A stretch of DNA of 64,000 nucleotides from Defluviitaleaceae bacterium (lineage in GTDB: Bacteria; Bacillota; Clostridia; Lachnospirales; WQUN01), in the NCBI GenBank assembly GCA_009781755.1, contig WQVD01000005.1:26331-90330 (forward strand), written 5' to 3'. Position numbers and translations under genes: made by a program. The notes beneath the pieces were generated by a model. That model did no database searches. It was given only the letters and a program-made list of their open reading frames with translations, and was not told where the DNA came from. Of this stretch, positions 39,275-48,458 are shown one piece after another. Numbering within the stretch: the stretch's first letter is position 1; every line of letters starts with the position of its first letter.

Positions 39275-40266
39275 AAAATTTGGCGATGTTCGCGGATGGT
39301 TTTGTGGATGAACAATGGTCTTTGGTGGGTAGCCGCATATCCCAAACGGAAGTAAACCTCATTGACAGGATGACCGGTTTTGCCGATCGAATCACCGCCG
39401 CAGGCAGTGGCGGCGTGGGGATTGAGCTAATCAAAAAGCGCACCGTGCAAGGCGGTTTTGTTGCCAACATCGGATATGCCGCCGCGTTATTGGGTGCGGA
39501 TACGACCATGGTGGGTCTATTTGGCAAAAACAGCTTGCATCCCGTTTTTGAAAATTGCAATAAAGTAGCAAAAGTAATATCCATCGCCGACCCCTCCGTT
39601 ACCCATGTGCTGGAATTTGATGACGGGAAAATCCTTATGTCTGACATGGAAGCAGTGCTGGGGGTCAATTGGCAATTGATCACAAGCAATGTAAAAGAGT
39701 TGCAAAAAATCCTAACGGATGCCGATGTCATCGGTATGGGTTACTGGTCGTTAATCCCTTCGTTTGATGAAATCATACGGGGTATGTGTGCGATGATACC
39801 CGATGACGGTAAGCCTCGCCGATTTTTCTTCGACTTTGCGGACATCCGCAAGCGCGATGAAGCTTCACTGAGAACCACGCTGGATTTGTTAAATTCAATA
39901 CACATCCCCGTCACATTAAGCGTCAACGAACACGAAGGCGCAATTATTTTCGAAATGTTTGATGAACCCTTCGCGCCTGAGAATACCGAAGCTGTGCGGG
40001 CGAAACTGGGTTTTGATGAGTTGGTCATCCATACGCCCCATTTCGCTTGTGCCGCATCATTCAAATACGGAACGGCTACCGTGCCGCAAGCCTATGTGGA
40101 AAAACCGGTACGCACTGCCGGCGCCGGTGATACCTTTAACGGCGGGTACATCGTGGCTTCCATGCATGGCAAATCCATGGAAGAACGATTGACGCTTGCA
40201 AACGCAGCCGTCACACATTTTTTAATCCAAGGGACGCATCCTGATGCGAAGACGATTAAACTTTAA
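39271..40266 (+). CDS. PfkB-family sugar kinase
   Basis: A 331-residue ribokinase-like carbohydrate kinase. It has the N-terminal AAGSGGVG-type glycine motif shifted into a longer leader, and the C-terminal signature TAGAGDTFNGGY (near residue 284) with the catalytic aspartate. It forms a tight set with the isomerase and aldolase. Candidate substrates are D-xylulose, D-fructose or a ketose derived from them. L-rhamnulose cannot be excluded, since no FGGY rhamnulokinase is present in the window. Its 3' end overlaps the following binding-protein gene by 23 nt. Confidence 0.88.
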   Translation: MKNLAMFADGFVDEQWSLVGSRISQTEVNLIDRMTGFADRITAAGSGGVGIELIKKRTVQGGFVANIGYAAALLGADTTMVGLFGKNSLHPVFENCNKVAKVISIADPSVTHVLEFDDGKILMSDMEAVLGVNWQLITSNVKELQKILTDADVIGMGYWSLIPSFDEIIRGMCAMIPDDGKPRRFFFDFADIRKRDEASLRTTLDLLNSIHIPVTLSVNEHEGAIIFEMFDEPFAPENTEAVRAKLGFDELVIHTPHFACAASFKYGTATVPQAYVEKPVRTAGAGDTFNGGYIVASMHGKSMEERLTLANAAVTHFLIQGTHPDAKTIKL

Positions 40267-41908
40267 AATTATTGCTTCGGTTACGTTCATCATTTTGCTT
40301 GCGGGCGCAGGATTGTTTTTTACATTGCGTTCATCCGATGCCCCGTCGGAAACATCGACGAATAACCCCGGCCGATCCGGTGAAACGATAGAAATTACGC
40401 AAGCGCGCATTTTGGCTTATTGGATGGGCTTCGATGATGGGCGCGACGAAAATAATAATTGGTGGACGGACGCTTACTATGAACATTTAAATATCCGTTT
40501 GACCAACCTGTTTACTGCACCCATGTGGGGAACGGATTTTGACATGATGATTAATTTGGCTTTTGCCACGGGCAATTTGCCTGATGTCATGCCTTTGTAT
40601 ACCTCGCTTGCCGTGCGTGCCATTGAGGGCGGGTTGGTCATGGACTTGACGGATATCTTCGAACGATACGCCTCCGACCAAGTGAAGGAATTATTCGCCC
40701 AAGACCCGCGTGCGTTACAAGCTTGGACGTTTGACGGGCGTTTAATGGGCTTGCCGCAACCCGCCGGAAGCGGGGATTTTGTTTATTTTTGGGTGTCTGC
40801 TGAATTATTGGATCAGTTGAACGACGGGGTTGTGCCTCGTAATTTTGATGATTTTAACGCCTTGGCGCGGCGCATCCGTGATTATACCGGCGGGCATGCC
40901 ATTGCCATGGATAACAATTTACAAGTAATGGAATTTCTTATGCCCATGTTTGGTGCTACCAGTTTGTGGATAGAACAAGACGGCGCGCTTGTATGGGGGC
41001 GTACCCAACCGGAAATGCAACGCCTGTGGCAACAAATGGCGGATTGGTATAACGAGGGCATCTTGGCCGTCGATTTTGCCGCCAAAAACCAAGAAGACAT
41101 TGCTTATGATTTTGCGAATCGGCACGCCGGGCTTATGGCGGATGGGTCGCAGTTACCGAATGGCTCTGCCGGGCGTAGTTTTATCATGGCGCATCCGCAT
41201 GATGATTTGGTTGCCATCCCGCTGATGCGTTATGACGGGCAACCCGTTCGCATCATATCCGACGCCGGTTATAACAATGCGTTGATGATAAGCGTGCGTG
41301 CGCAAAACCCCGAAGCGATTATGCACATGTTTAATTTGACGACCGCCATTATTAACGAAGGCGAATATCGACCCGCATGGGTGACCAACCACGAATGGGA
41401 AACCTCGCCCGCCGGGAATATGGAATTTTGGAATGCGCTGGCTACGGGTACGGGATACGTGGCAGATATTCAACACAGCGCCGCGCTTTTGGCCGTGGAG
41501 GCGATGCAACGGGGTATCGGCGCAAACGAACTTTATCACGCGCGCGAATTTCGCACACTGGGTGCCTACGAGCGTATAAACAACTGGTTGCAACACGGCA
41601 CGGCACACGACGCATGGGAAGCGAATTGGGCCATGTGGAATATGACGCTCGGTTCGCGCAGTTTGTTTACCACGGGCGATAAACGCGCGGCGGGATATAT
41701 CGTGCCTTCGCCCCGCTGGGGTGTTGAAACACTTTCGGAAGCGACATTTAACGCCACACTGGCAATGCGTTTTGTTGAATTCGCCATTATTGCCATCGTC
41801 GAAAATGATGTGGATAACCAATTTAACCATTGGCTCAATTTTTTTTATGCCAACGGCGGACATGACATTAATCGTGAAGTGAACGAATGGTGGGAGATGC
41901 ATCGATGA
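40244..41908 (+). CDS. Orphan extracellular solute-binding protein, LplA-like
   Basis: A 554-residue extracytoplasmic binding protein with an N-terminal hydrophobic anchor (FKIIASVTFIILLAGAGLFF) and no lipobox cysteine, followed by a short Ser/Thr/Asn linker. The family 1 fold is recognisable from LNIRLTNLF, FATGNLPDVMPLY and the YNNALMISVRAQNPEAIMHMFN block. Unlike the other two binding proteins it has no adjacent permease genes and lies between a sugar kinase and a membrane-anchored GH30. It may feed one of the permease pairs at 20615-28849 or act as a surface sugar sensor. Confidence 0.84.
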   Translation: MRRRLNFKIIASVTFIILLAGAGLFFTLRSSDAPSETSTNNPGRSGETIEITQARILAYWMGFDDGRDENNNWWTDAYYEHLNIRLTNLFTAPMWGTDFDMMINLAFATGNLPDVMPLYTSLAVRAIEGGLVMDLTDIFERYASDQVKELFAQDPRALQAWTFDGRLMGLPQPAGSGDFVYFWVSAELLDQLNDGVVPRNFDDFNALARRIRDYTGGHAIAMDNNLQVMEFLMPMFGATSLWIEQDGALVWGRTQPEMQRLWQQMADWYNEGILAVDFAAKNQEDIAYDFANRHAGLMADGSQLPNGSAGRSFIMAHPHDDLVAIPLMRYDGQPVRIISDAGYNNALMISVRAQNPEAIMHMFNLTTAIINEGEYRPAWVTNHEWETSPAGNMEFWNALATGTGYVADIQHSAALLAVEAMQRGIGANELYHAREFRTLGAYERINNWLQHGTAHDAWEANWAMWNMTLGSRSLFTTGDKRAAGYIVPSPRWGVETLSEATFNATLAMRFVEFAIIAIVENDVDNQFNHWLNFFYANGGHDINREVNEWWEMHR

Positions 41909-44796
41909 AGAAAAAATATTTGGCTTTGATAGCGGTTGCAATGGTGATGATTGCGGTCGCGGTTATTTTGCTTGTATTGCGCGGTGGTGATGAAAACGAA
42001 AACGGTTATGAAACCGATGCTGACCGATTCGATCAATATCACGCACAAATAGACACATTCGCGCATGGGTTGCGGCTCGACCCGCGCATAAACCATCAAA
42101 CGATGGAAGGCTTCGGTTTTTTCGGTGCTCATGATGTGTGGTGGTCCAGCGCACCGTTTGACACGCCGGAGGCATTGGCATGGATTGACACCGTGCTGAT
42201 TGATTTGGGATTGACCATGTGGCGTAATGAACCCTATCCCTTCGTGCCTCCTTATTCATTGCAAACCACCAATCCGCAGGATTCCAACTGGGACGAGCAA
42301 AAATATTTTGTGAAGGCATTAAACGACCGTGCGTTGGAACTGGGCGTGCCCTTACGCATTATCCTTACGGTATGGTCGCCGCCGGGCGAATGGAAGATTT
42401 CCGGCACCACGCGCAGCCCGATTCACCCCGAACCCAATTTCCTTTGGCCGCATTACTACGAACGCTTCGCTTATTGGCTGGTGGATGTATTGGAAATGTA
42501 CCGCGACATTGGCGTGGAGGTATACGCCATCAGCCCGCAAAATGAACCCGCTTTTGGTTGGCAAGGGTACAACAGCGCGTTTTATTCGAGCATTTCGTAT
42601 ACGGATATGTTAAATGTGGTGTCGCCCATTATTTCGCGTTATTTTCCCGATGTGTATATCTTCGGCGCGGAAGGGATGCTCGAACATGAACATAGCAGCT
42701 GGGGCACTTCGTTTCATCAGCGCATTGTCAGCCACGCAAGCGAAGAAGCATTGCATAACTTTGTCTTTGCGCACCATGGATACGCGGATGGGCTGGTCGC
42801 TACGGAGGCCAGTGCTTTGGATGGATTTTGGGCGGCGGAGCGGGATTTGATTGGCCCCGACGCACGGGTTTGGATGACGGAAACCTCGGGGTATTTTCAC
42901 ACTTGGTTGGATGAAAGTGACCAACGACCCGGCGCATTATCGCTGGCGGCGGCAATACAATCCGCGATCCTCCACGGAGATATAAGCGCGTGGGTGTATT
43001 GGCAGGGGCAAGAAGGCCACAGCCGCGTACATCCGTCGGAATTTTCGTTGATGAACTTTGTGCGGGGTTGGCCTTTGTACAAATACAGTGCGAGCCGACA
43101 TTTTTATCGTTATATACGCCCGGGGGCAGTACGCATTGGAGCGGCGTTTGTTGGTTTTGAAGACGATATGCCCACGGTGTCGGCGTTTGTGCATGACGGG
43201 CTGGGCAATGCGACCGTTGTCATCGTTAATACGGAGGATCAGTCCTTCGAAGTGCCCTTTAGCGGGCTGGGGAGCTATGTCTTTGACATCCTGCTCACCG
43301 ATGGCAGTTCGGACACAATCGAGCACGTCGGCACCATAACGAGCAACGAAATCTTGCACATTCCTGCACATTCAATCATCACGTTAATCAGCGGCACCTA
43401 CCGCGAAAGTGCACCAACGGACTTAAACCTAACACAACGCGATGTGGAATTGGCGGTGCGTGCATTGCAACGCGTAAGCAACGGCGGCACTACGTTTGTC
43501 ACCGGCGATTCCTTCGCGCAAACGTATGATGCCGCGCTGGTTATCGCAGAAAGCTTTATCCGCCGTTGGGCATTTTACTTGGACTGGGAAATCATTGATC
43601 CGGTGTTTACCGCGGCGACGGACACGGCGGGGTATTTACGCTTCCGCGTGCGCGTGCGCCAAGGCGACTACAGCAATGAAACTAGCGAATTGGTTTTGTG
43701 GATACATCCGCCGGAAACGGGCGACGGTGTGTTGCGCATTCATCGTGGCGAATACTTCCAAACCATTGAGGGCTTGGGCACCGATGGTATCAACCTGAAC
43801 CTCCCTGATGCTTCCATGGTGCGCTTGAACATACACAATACCCCCCCAACCGATTTGGATGAAAACGTTCGCGTGCTCTTATCGGTTATGTCACCGCCGC
43901 AACACATGATGGAGGGTTATGTATTGCTGCCGGAGCATTACGTCGCGTTCGCACAGTGGGTGGTCGAAAATGTGCAAACCTTCATTGACGCGGGTTTGAA
44001 TGTATACGGTGTAAGCCTGGCGCACGAACCCTTGTGGGCACCGAGCGAACACACGCGGGAAACCTACATTGCCATGATGGCCGCTGCATCCCCCCTCATA
44101 CGCGCGGCTTTGCCCGACATCAAAATCTTCGGCCCGTCCAACGTGCGCACTTTCGAAGTTGCCGATTGGGCGCTTGGGTGGAGCGATTTTACAAATGTGA
44201 TCCTGCGCACCGATGGCATGGCGGCACATTTTGATGCGTTTGCCGTCCACAGTGAACGCGGCGGGGCAACCTTGGATGCCATCACAAGCAATTCCGTGGA
44301 TGAATGGCAACGTTTTTACGACGCGGTGGGTGGCGTGCATCCCATTTGGAATACGCAATTCCACGCGCACAACCTTTCCGGCATGTGGCATTCCGAAGGT
44401 TATGACGCGGGTGCGTTATTGCTTGCCATGGAGGTGCAAATCGCCCTATACCACGGCAATGTGTCCGCATGGTTCATCCACCAAAGTGTAGGTGGCGCAA
44501 ACATCCCCGTGTTGACGCATTTCTTCCGCATACGCCCCGGTGCGGTGCGTGTCGGTGCCACGCATACCCTGGATCAATCAAATGTGTTGATAACCGCATG
44601 GCAATACGGCGACGAAATAAAAATCATTATCGTCAACCCCGACGAAGCGGTATATCAATTGGAAATTGAAGGCGGCGGGGTATTTGATATGTTCATCACT
44701 ACAGGCACGGACATCGCTTTTACACAAGTTGAAGCGGTAAACGGCTTTGTAGAAATCCCCGCAAATTCAATCATAACCTTGGAGGGCAGACCATGA
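41905..44796 (+). CDS. Membrane-anchored tandem GH30 protein, second GH30 domain apparently inactive
   Basis: A 963-residue protein starting at ATG 41905 (ATGA overlap). An N-terminal transmembrane anchor (about 5-27) leads to a complete GH30 domain (about 45-505) with acid/base E214 in ISPQNEPAFGW and nucleophile E326 in WMTETSG. A linker domain (about 510-610) follows. A second, shorter GH30-like barrel lies at about 615-963. In it the acid/base region is SLAHEPLW (E708 kept, preceding Asn changed to His) and the nucleophile position reads WNTQFH, with Q818 in place of Glu. The first domain should be catalytic and outside the cell; the second is probably a binding pseudo-domain. GH30 includes beta-1,6-galactanases, xylanases and glucosidases. 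Confidence 0.88.
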   Translation: MKKKYLALIAVAMVMIAVAVILLVLRGGDENENGYETDADRFDQYHAQIDTFAHGLRLDPRINHQTMEGFGFFGAHDVWWSSAPFDTPEALAWIDTVLIDLGLTMWRNEPYPFVPPYSLQTTNPQDSNWDEQKYFVKALNDRALELGVPLRIILTVWSPPGEWKISGTTRSPIHPEPNFLWPHYYERFAYWLVDVLEMYRDIGVEVYAISPQNEPAFGWQGYNSAFYSSISYTDMLNVVSPIISRYFPDVYIFGAEGMLEHEHSSWGTSFHQRIVSHASEEALHNFVFAHHGYADGLVATEASALDGFWAAERDLIGPDARVWMTETSGYFHTWLDESDQRPGALSLAAAIQSAILHGDISAWVYWQGQEGHSRVHPSEFSLMNFVRGWPLYKYSASRHFYRYIRPGAVRIGAAFVGFEDDMPTVSAFVHDGLGNATVVIVNTEDQSFEVPFSGLGSYVFDILLTDGSSDTIEHVGTITSNEILHIPAHSIITLISGTYRESAPTDLNLTQRDVELAVRALQRVSNGGTTFVTGDSFAQTYDAALVIAESFIRRWAFYLDWEIIDPVFTAATDTAGYLRFRVRVRQGDYSNETSELVLWIHPPETGDGVLRIHRGEYFQTIEGLGTDGINLNLPDASMVRLNIHNTPPTDLDENVRVLLSVMSPPQHMMEGYVLLPEHYVAFAQWVVENVQTFIDAGLNVYGVSLAHEPLWAPSEHTRETYIAMMAAASPLIRAALPDIKIFGPSNVRTFEVADWALGWSDFTNVILRTDGMAAHFDAFAVHSERGGATLDAITSNSVDEWQRFYDAVGGVHPIWNTQFHAHNLSGMWHSEGYDAGALLLAMEVQIALYHGNVSAWFIHQSVGGANIPVLTHFFRIRPGAVRVGATHTLDQSNVLITAWQYGDEIKIIIVNPDEAVYQLEIEGGGVFDMFITTGTDIAFTQVEAVNGFVEIPANSIITLEGRP

Positions 44797-46154
44797 TTAC
44801 ACTCACATTGGATCAAACAAAAACCTATCAAACGATAGACGGCTTCGGCTTCTTCGGTTCGTATGATGCATGGTGGAACAACCCACCCGGCGACACGCCC
44901 ATCGTAAGGGAATGGGTTGACATGGTTTTGTTGGATTTGGGCATCACCATGTGGCGCAACGAACCTTATGCGCATGTACCGTTTACCTCCACAAACGCCA
45001 CCAATGAGCAAAACAGTACATGGGACAAACAAAGGCCGTTTGTAAAATTATTGCACGAACGCGCCAAGGAATTGGACATCCCGCTAAAAATAATCCTCTC
45101 CGTTTGGTCGCCGCCCGGTCAATGGAAATACAATAACCACACACGCAAATTAACCGACGAAAAAAATTCCCTCAAGCCGGAGCATTACGAAGACTTTGGG
45201 CATTGGCTGGTGGAAACGCTTACGGCATACAAAGAAATCGGCGTGGATGTATACGCCATTAGCCCACAAAACGAGCCGCTGTTTGACCAAACTTACAGCA
45301 GCGCATCCTACAGCGCATACACCTATGTGGATATGTTAAACGTCGTAGCACCTATTATTCACCAATCCTTTCCTGATGTGTTCATCTTTGGCGCGGAGGG
45401 TATGTTGGAACAAGAACACGACGAATGGACATGGAACCCGCCGCAACGCTTTCACCACGCATTGCTGGGCGTTAACGGCAACAAACACGAAGGGCCGGAC
45501 TATACCCCCGCAAGCGAAGAAGCCATGAAGGATTTCATCTTTGCCCACCATGGTTACAACGACGGCATCATCGCCACCAAGCCGGAGCTATTGCACAATT
45601 TTTGGAAAGCGGAGCGGGCGTTAATCGGAGACGAGCGCAAATTATGGATGACCGAAACCTCAAGCTACAAGCATGTGTGGCGTGAAGAAAATGCATTGGG
45701 TGGGCTTGATCTTGCCGTGGCGATCCAATCGGCACTTATCCACGGCAATATATCTGCGTGGGTATATTGGCAAGGGCATGAAGCCATCACAAAAGAACCA
45801 TGGATGTACTCGCTTTTTAACGTGCCCAACCAATGGCCGCGGCATAACTACAATGTAGCCAAGCATTTTTACAAATACATCCGCCCCGGCGCAGTACGTA
45901 TCGGCGTTGATTTAAACGGCGGAAACGAAGACCTCATGGCCTCGGCATTTTCGCATGCGCAACAGGGTACGACCATCGTTATGATCAATACGAGCGCAAA
46001 TGCGCAAGCCATAACGCTCGAAAGTGCGCAAAGATATCGTTTATATATCACCGAAGGGGAAGTCAACGACGAACATGTTGAAAAAGGAATGGTGCAAGAC
46101 AGCATCGTTATCCCGCCCTATTCGGTTATAACGTTATGCGAGGTGAAGGAATGA
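44793..46154 (+). CDS. Cytoplasmic GH30 glycosidase
   Basis: A 453-residue GH30 enzyme without signal peptide or anchor. It is closely similar to the first domain of the preceding protein (shared blocks DGFGFFGSYDAWW, LDLGITMWRNEPY, FIFGAEGMLEQEHDEW). Acid/base E161 is in SPQNEPLF and nucleophile E288 is in WMTETSSY. The (beta/alpha)8 barrel is followed by a C-terminal beta domain. The pair suggests duplication and division of labour: the anchored form cuts outside, this one finishes imported fragments. It overlaps both neighbours by 4 nt. Confidence 0.91.
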   Translation: MITLTLDQTKTYQTIDGFGFFGSYDAWWNNPPGDTPIVREWVDMVLLDLGITMWRNEPYAHVPFTSTNATNEQNSTWDKQRPFVKLLHERAKELDIPLKIILSVWSPPGQWKYNNHTRKLTDEKNSLKPEHYEDFGHWLVETLTAYKEIGVDVYAISPQNEPLFDQTYSSASYSAYTYVDMLNVVAPIIHQSFPDVFIFGAEGMLEQEHDEWTWNPPQRFHHALLGVNGNKHEGPDYTPASEEAMKDFIFAHHGYNDGIIATKPELLHNFWKAERALIGDERKLWMTETSSYKHVWREENALGGLDLAVAIQSALIHGNISAWVYWQGHEAITKEPWMYSLFNVPNQWPRHNYNVAKHFYKYIRPGAVRIGVDLNGGNEDLMASAFSHAQQGTTIVMINTSANAQAITLESAQRYRLYITEGEVNDEHVEKGMVQDSIVIPPYSVITLCEVKE

Positions 46155-47170
46155 AACCCGATTACAGGCAATTGTTGAAGGTGCTAAAGAAGGAAGTACC
46201 CGACAGGCCGGTTTTGTTCGAGTTTTTCTTGAACGATGCGCTGTATGAACGATTAAATAACGGCGAAGCCCCCGTAAAAAACGATGGCCACGATTTAATG
46301 CGCCGCAACATCTACGCGTTCAAAAATGCCGGATATGACTATTGCACCCTACATGGATCGGGATTTTACTTCCCGCAAAATTCAAAGGATCGAATGTCCA
46401 CCATTTCGCTTAATGATGCCAACACCATTGTCGATTGGGAAACCTACGAAAAATACGAATGGCCAAATGTAGAATCATTCGACAACGAAACAACCATGCA
46501 AAAAGCGGAGGAAGTATTGCCCGAGGGTATGGGGCTCATTGTTTTCGGGCCGGGCGGTGTGTTGGAAAACGTGATTGGGCTGGTGGGTTACGATAACCTG
46601 TGCATGATGCTTTATGACGAGCCGGAACTGGCGCAGCTTATTTTTGATGGCGTGGGCAGTCGGTTGGTAAAATATTATGAACAATTCATCGAGCGCGAAA
46701 GCGTGCCCTGTATTATTTCCAATGACGACTGGGGATTTAAAACACAAACGATGCTAAGCCCGGCAGATATGCGCAAATATGTATTCCCCTGGCACAAAAA
46801 AATCGTTGAAGTGGCACACAAGCACAACAAACCCATCTTCCTGCACTCCTGCGGCCAAGCCGACAAAATCATGGAAGACATTATTAGCGACATGAAATAT
46901 GACGGCAAGCACAGCTACGAAGACGCCATCACACCGGTGGAGGATTGCTACGAAACATACAAAGGCCGCATCGCTATTATGGGTGGCATGGATTTGCATT
47001 TTCTATGCACGGCAAAAGCGGAAGAAATCACCGCACGCGCCAATGCCATGCTTGAGCGTTCCGCAAAAATCGGCGGTTACGCGCTGGGTTCGGGCAACAG
47101 CGTGCCGGATTATATTCCGCAAAGTGCGTTTTTTGCCATGATAAGCGCAGCACATATGAAACGATCATAA
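46151..47170 (+). CDS. UroD-family methyltransferase-like protein (HSCG type)
   Basis: A 339-residue UroD-superfamily protein. The ATG at 46151 overlaps the GH30 stop (ATGA) and follows an AGGTGAAGGA site; an upstream in-frame ATG at 46136 has no good site. The LFEFFLNDALYERL block and FLHSCGQADKIMEDII carry the HxC metal motif. The distal segment YALGSGNSVPDYIP has glycine where MtaA-type enzymes have cysteine. It lies between GH30 and rhaA, again coupling this family to sugar degradation. Confidence 0.86.
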   Translation: MKPDYRQLLKVLKKEVPDRPVLFEFFLNDALYERLNNGEAPVKNDGHDLMRRNIYAFKNAGYDYCTLHGSGFYFPQNSKDRMSTISLNDANTIVDWETYEKYEWPNVESFDNETTMQKAEEVLPEGMGLIVFGPGGVLENVIGLVGYDNLCMMLYDEPELAQLIFDGVGSRLVKYYEQFIERESVPCIISNDDWGFKTQTMLSPADMRKYVFPWHKKIVEVAHKHNKPIFLHSCGQADKIMEDIISDMKYDGKHSYEDAITPVEDCYETYKGRIAIMGGMDLHFLCTAKAEEITARANAMLERSAKIGGYALGSGNSVPDYIPQSAFFAMISAAHMKRS

Positions 47171-47183
47171 AGGAGTAATTATT

Positions 47184-48425
47184 ATGAATGCATACGAACG
47201 GGCAAAGACAACCTACCAAGCCATCGGCGTAGACACAGAAGCGGCTATGCAATTGCTGGCGAATAAACCCATCTCCATCCACTGCTGGCAAGGCGACGAC
47301 GTTACGGGATTTGACAACGGCGGCGCGGGGGGCGGCATCCAAGTAACGGGCAGCTACCCCGGCAAGGCACGTAATTTTGATGAACTGACGGCGGATTTCA
47401 TGAAGGCTTGCGCAATGATTCCGGGCAAAAAACGAATCAACCTGCACGCCAGCTACGCCGTGGCCGAAAACGGTGAACAAATCGAACGCGACAAAATCGA
47501 ATACCGCCATTTCAAACCATGGGTGGAATTTGCGCTTAAAAATAACATCGGCATTGACTTTAACCCAACTTGTTACGGGCATCCGATGGTGAAGGATAAC
47601 TTAACCCTATCCTCCCCGGACGAAGCTACGCGCCGTTATTGGATCAACCATTGCATCCTGAGCCGCCGCATCGCCAACGAAATCGGCAAGAACATGAACG
47701 ACAAAATATTAAACAACGTGTGGATCCCCGACGGGTTAAAAGATGTACCCGCCGATCGCCTTACGCCACGACTGCGCTTGAAAAATGCACTGGACGAAAT
47801 CTTTGCGGAGCCGTTGCCCCATGTCATTGACTGTGTGGAAAGCAAGGTCTTTGGCATCGGCGTGGAAAGCTATACCGTGGGTTCGAATGAATTCTATATG
47901 GGTTATGCCGCCGGAAAACCGGGCGTGTATAACCTCTTGGATAACGGCCATTATCACCCCACAGAAAGCACGGCGGACAAAATCCCGTCACTGTTATGTT
48001 TCTTCGATAAAATCCCGTTGCACATCACCCGCCCCGTGCGCTGGGACTCCGATCATGTGGTCCTGTTCGATGACGAAACGCGGGAAATCTGCAAAGAAAT
48101 TGTGCGCAACGATGCGTTGGACAAGGTGCTCATCGGTTTGGACTTCTTCGATGCGTCGATAAATCGCATTGCCGCATGGGTCATCGGCACACGCAATGTA
48201 CAAAAGGCGTTGCTGTACGCCCTGCTCATGCCGCATGACAAATTAAAGTCTGCGCAAAACAGCGGCGACTTTACTACCGTGCTGGCAATTTCAGAAGATG
48301 TTAAAACGCTGCCATTCGGTGATGTTTGGGCGGCTTATTGTGAAGCGCAAGGGGTACCGCGCGATGGCGAATGGTTGGAGGGTATCCGTGCGTATGAAAC
48401 CGATGTTTTATCAAAACGTGGATGA
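47184..48425 (+). CDS. rhaA: L-rhamnose isomerase
   Basis: A 413-residue enzyme (E. coli RhaA is 419) converting L-rhamnose to L-rhamnulose. It shows the characteristic ISIHCWQGDDVTGF start, GGIQVTGSYPGKARN, NLHASYA, GIDFNPTCYGHP and the metal-binding LDNGHYHPTE and WDSDHVV blocks. A GGAG site precedes the ATG. It is followed by a FucO-like reductase, and with RhaD at 3376 it covers most of the rhamnose pathway. The pathway is split over opposite strands 43 kb apart. Confidence 0.95.
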   Translation: MNAYERAKTTYQAIGVDTEAAMQLLANKPISIHCWQGDDVTGFDNGGAGGGIQVTGSYPGKARNFDELTADFMKACAMIPGKKRINLHASYAVAENGEQIERDKIEYRHFKPWVEFALKNNIGIDFNPTCYGHPMVKDNLTLSSPDEATRRYWINHCILSRRIANEIGKNMNDKILNNVWIPDGLKDVPADRLTPRLRLKNALDEIFAEPLPHVIDCVESKVFGIGVESYTVGSNEFYMGYAAGKPGVYNLLDNGHYHPTESTADKIPSLLCFFDKIPLHITRPVRWDSDHVVLFDDETREICKEIVRNDALDKVLIGLDFFDASINRIAAWVIGTRNVQKALLYALLMPHDKLKSAQNSGDFTTVLAISEDVKTLPFGDVWAAYCEAQGVPRDGEWLEGIRAYETDVLSKRG

Positions 48426-48458
48426 TACGCAAATATAAAATTAAAGGAGCGATGGGTT

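Noticed and set aside
41153..41941. A 262-residue minus-strand open frame opposite the orphan binding-protein gene
   Set aside because: It overlaps a well-supported binding protein completely and has a His/Arg-rich composition typical of antisense reading.
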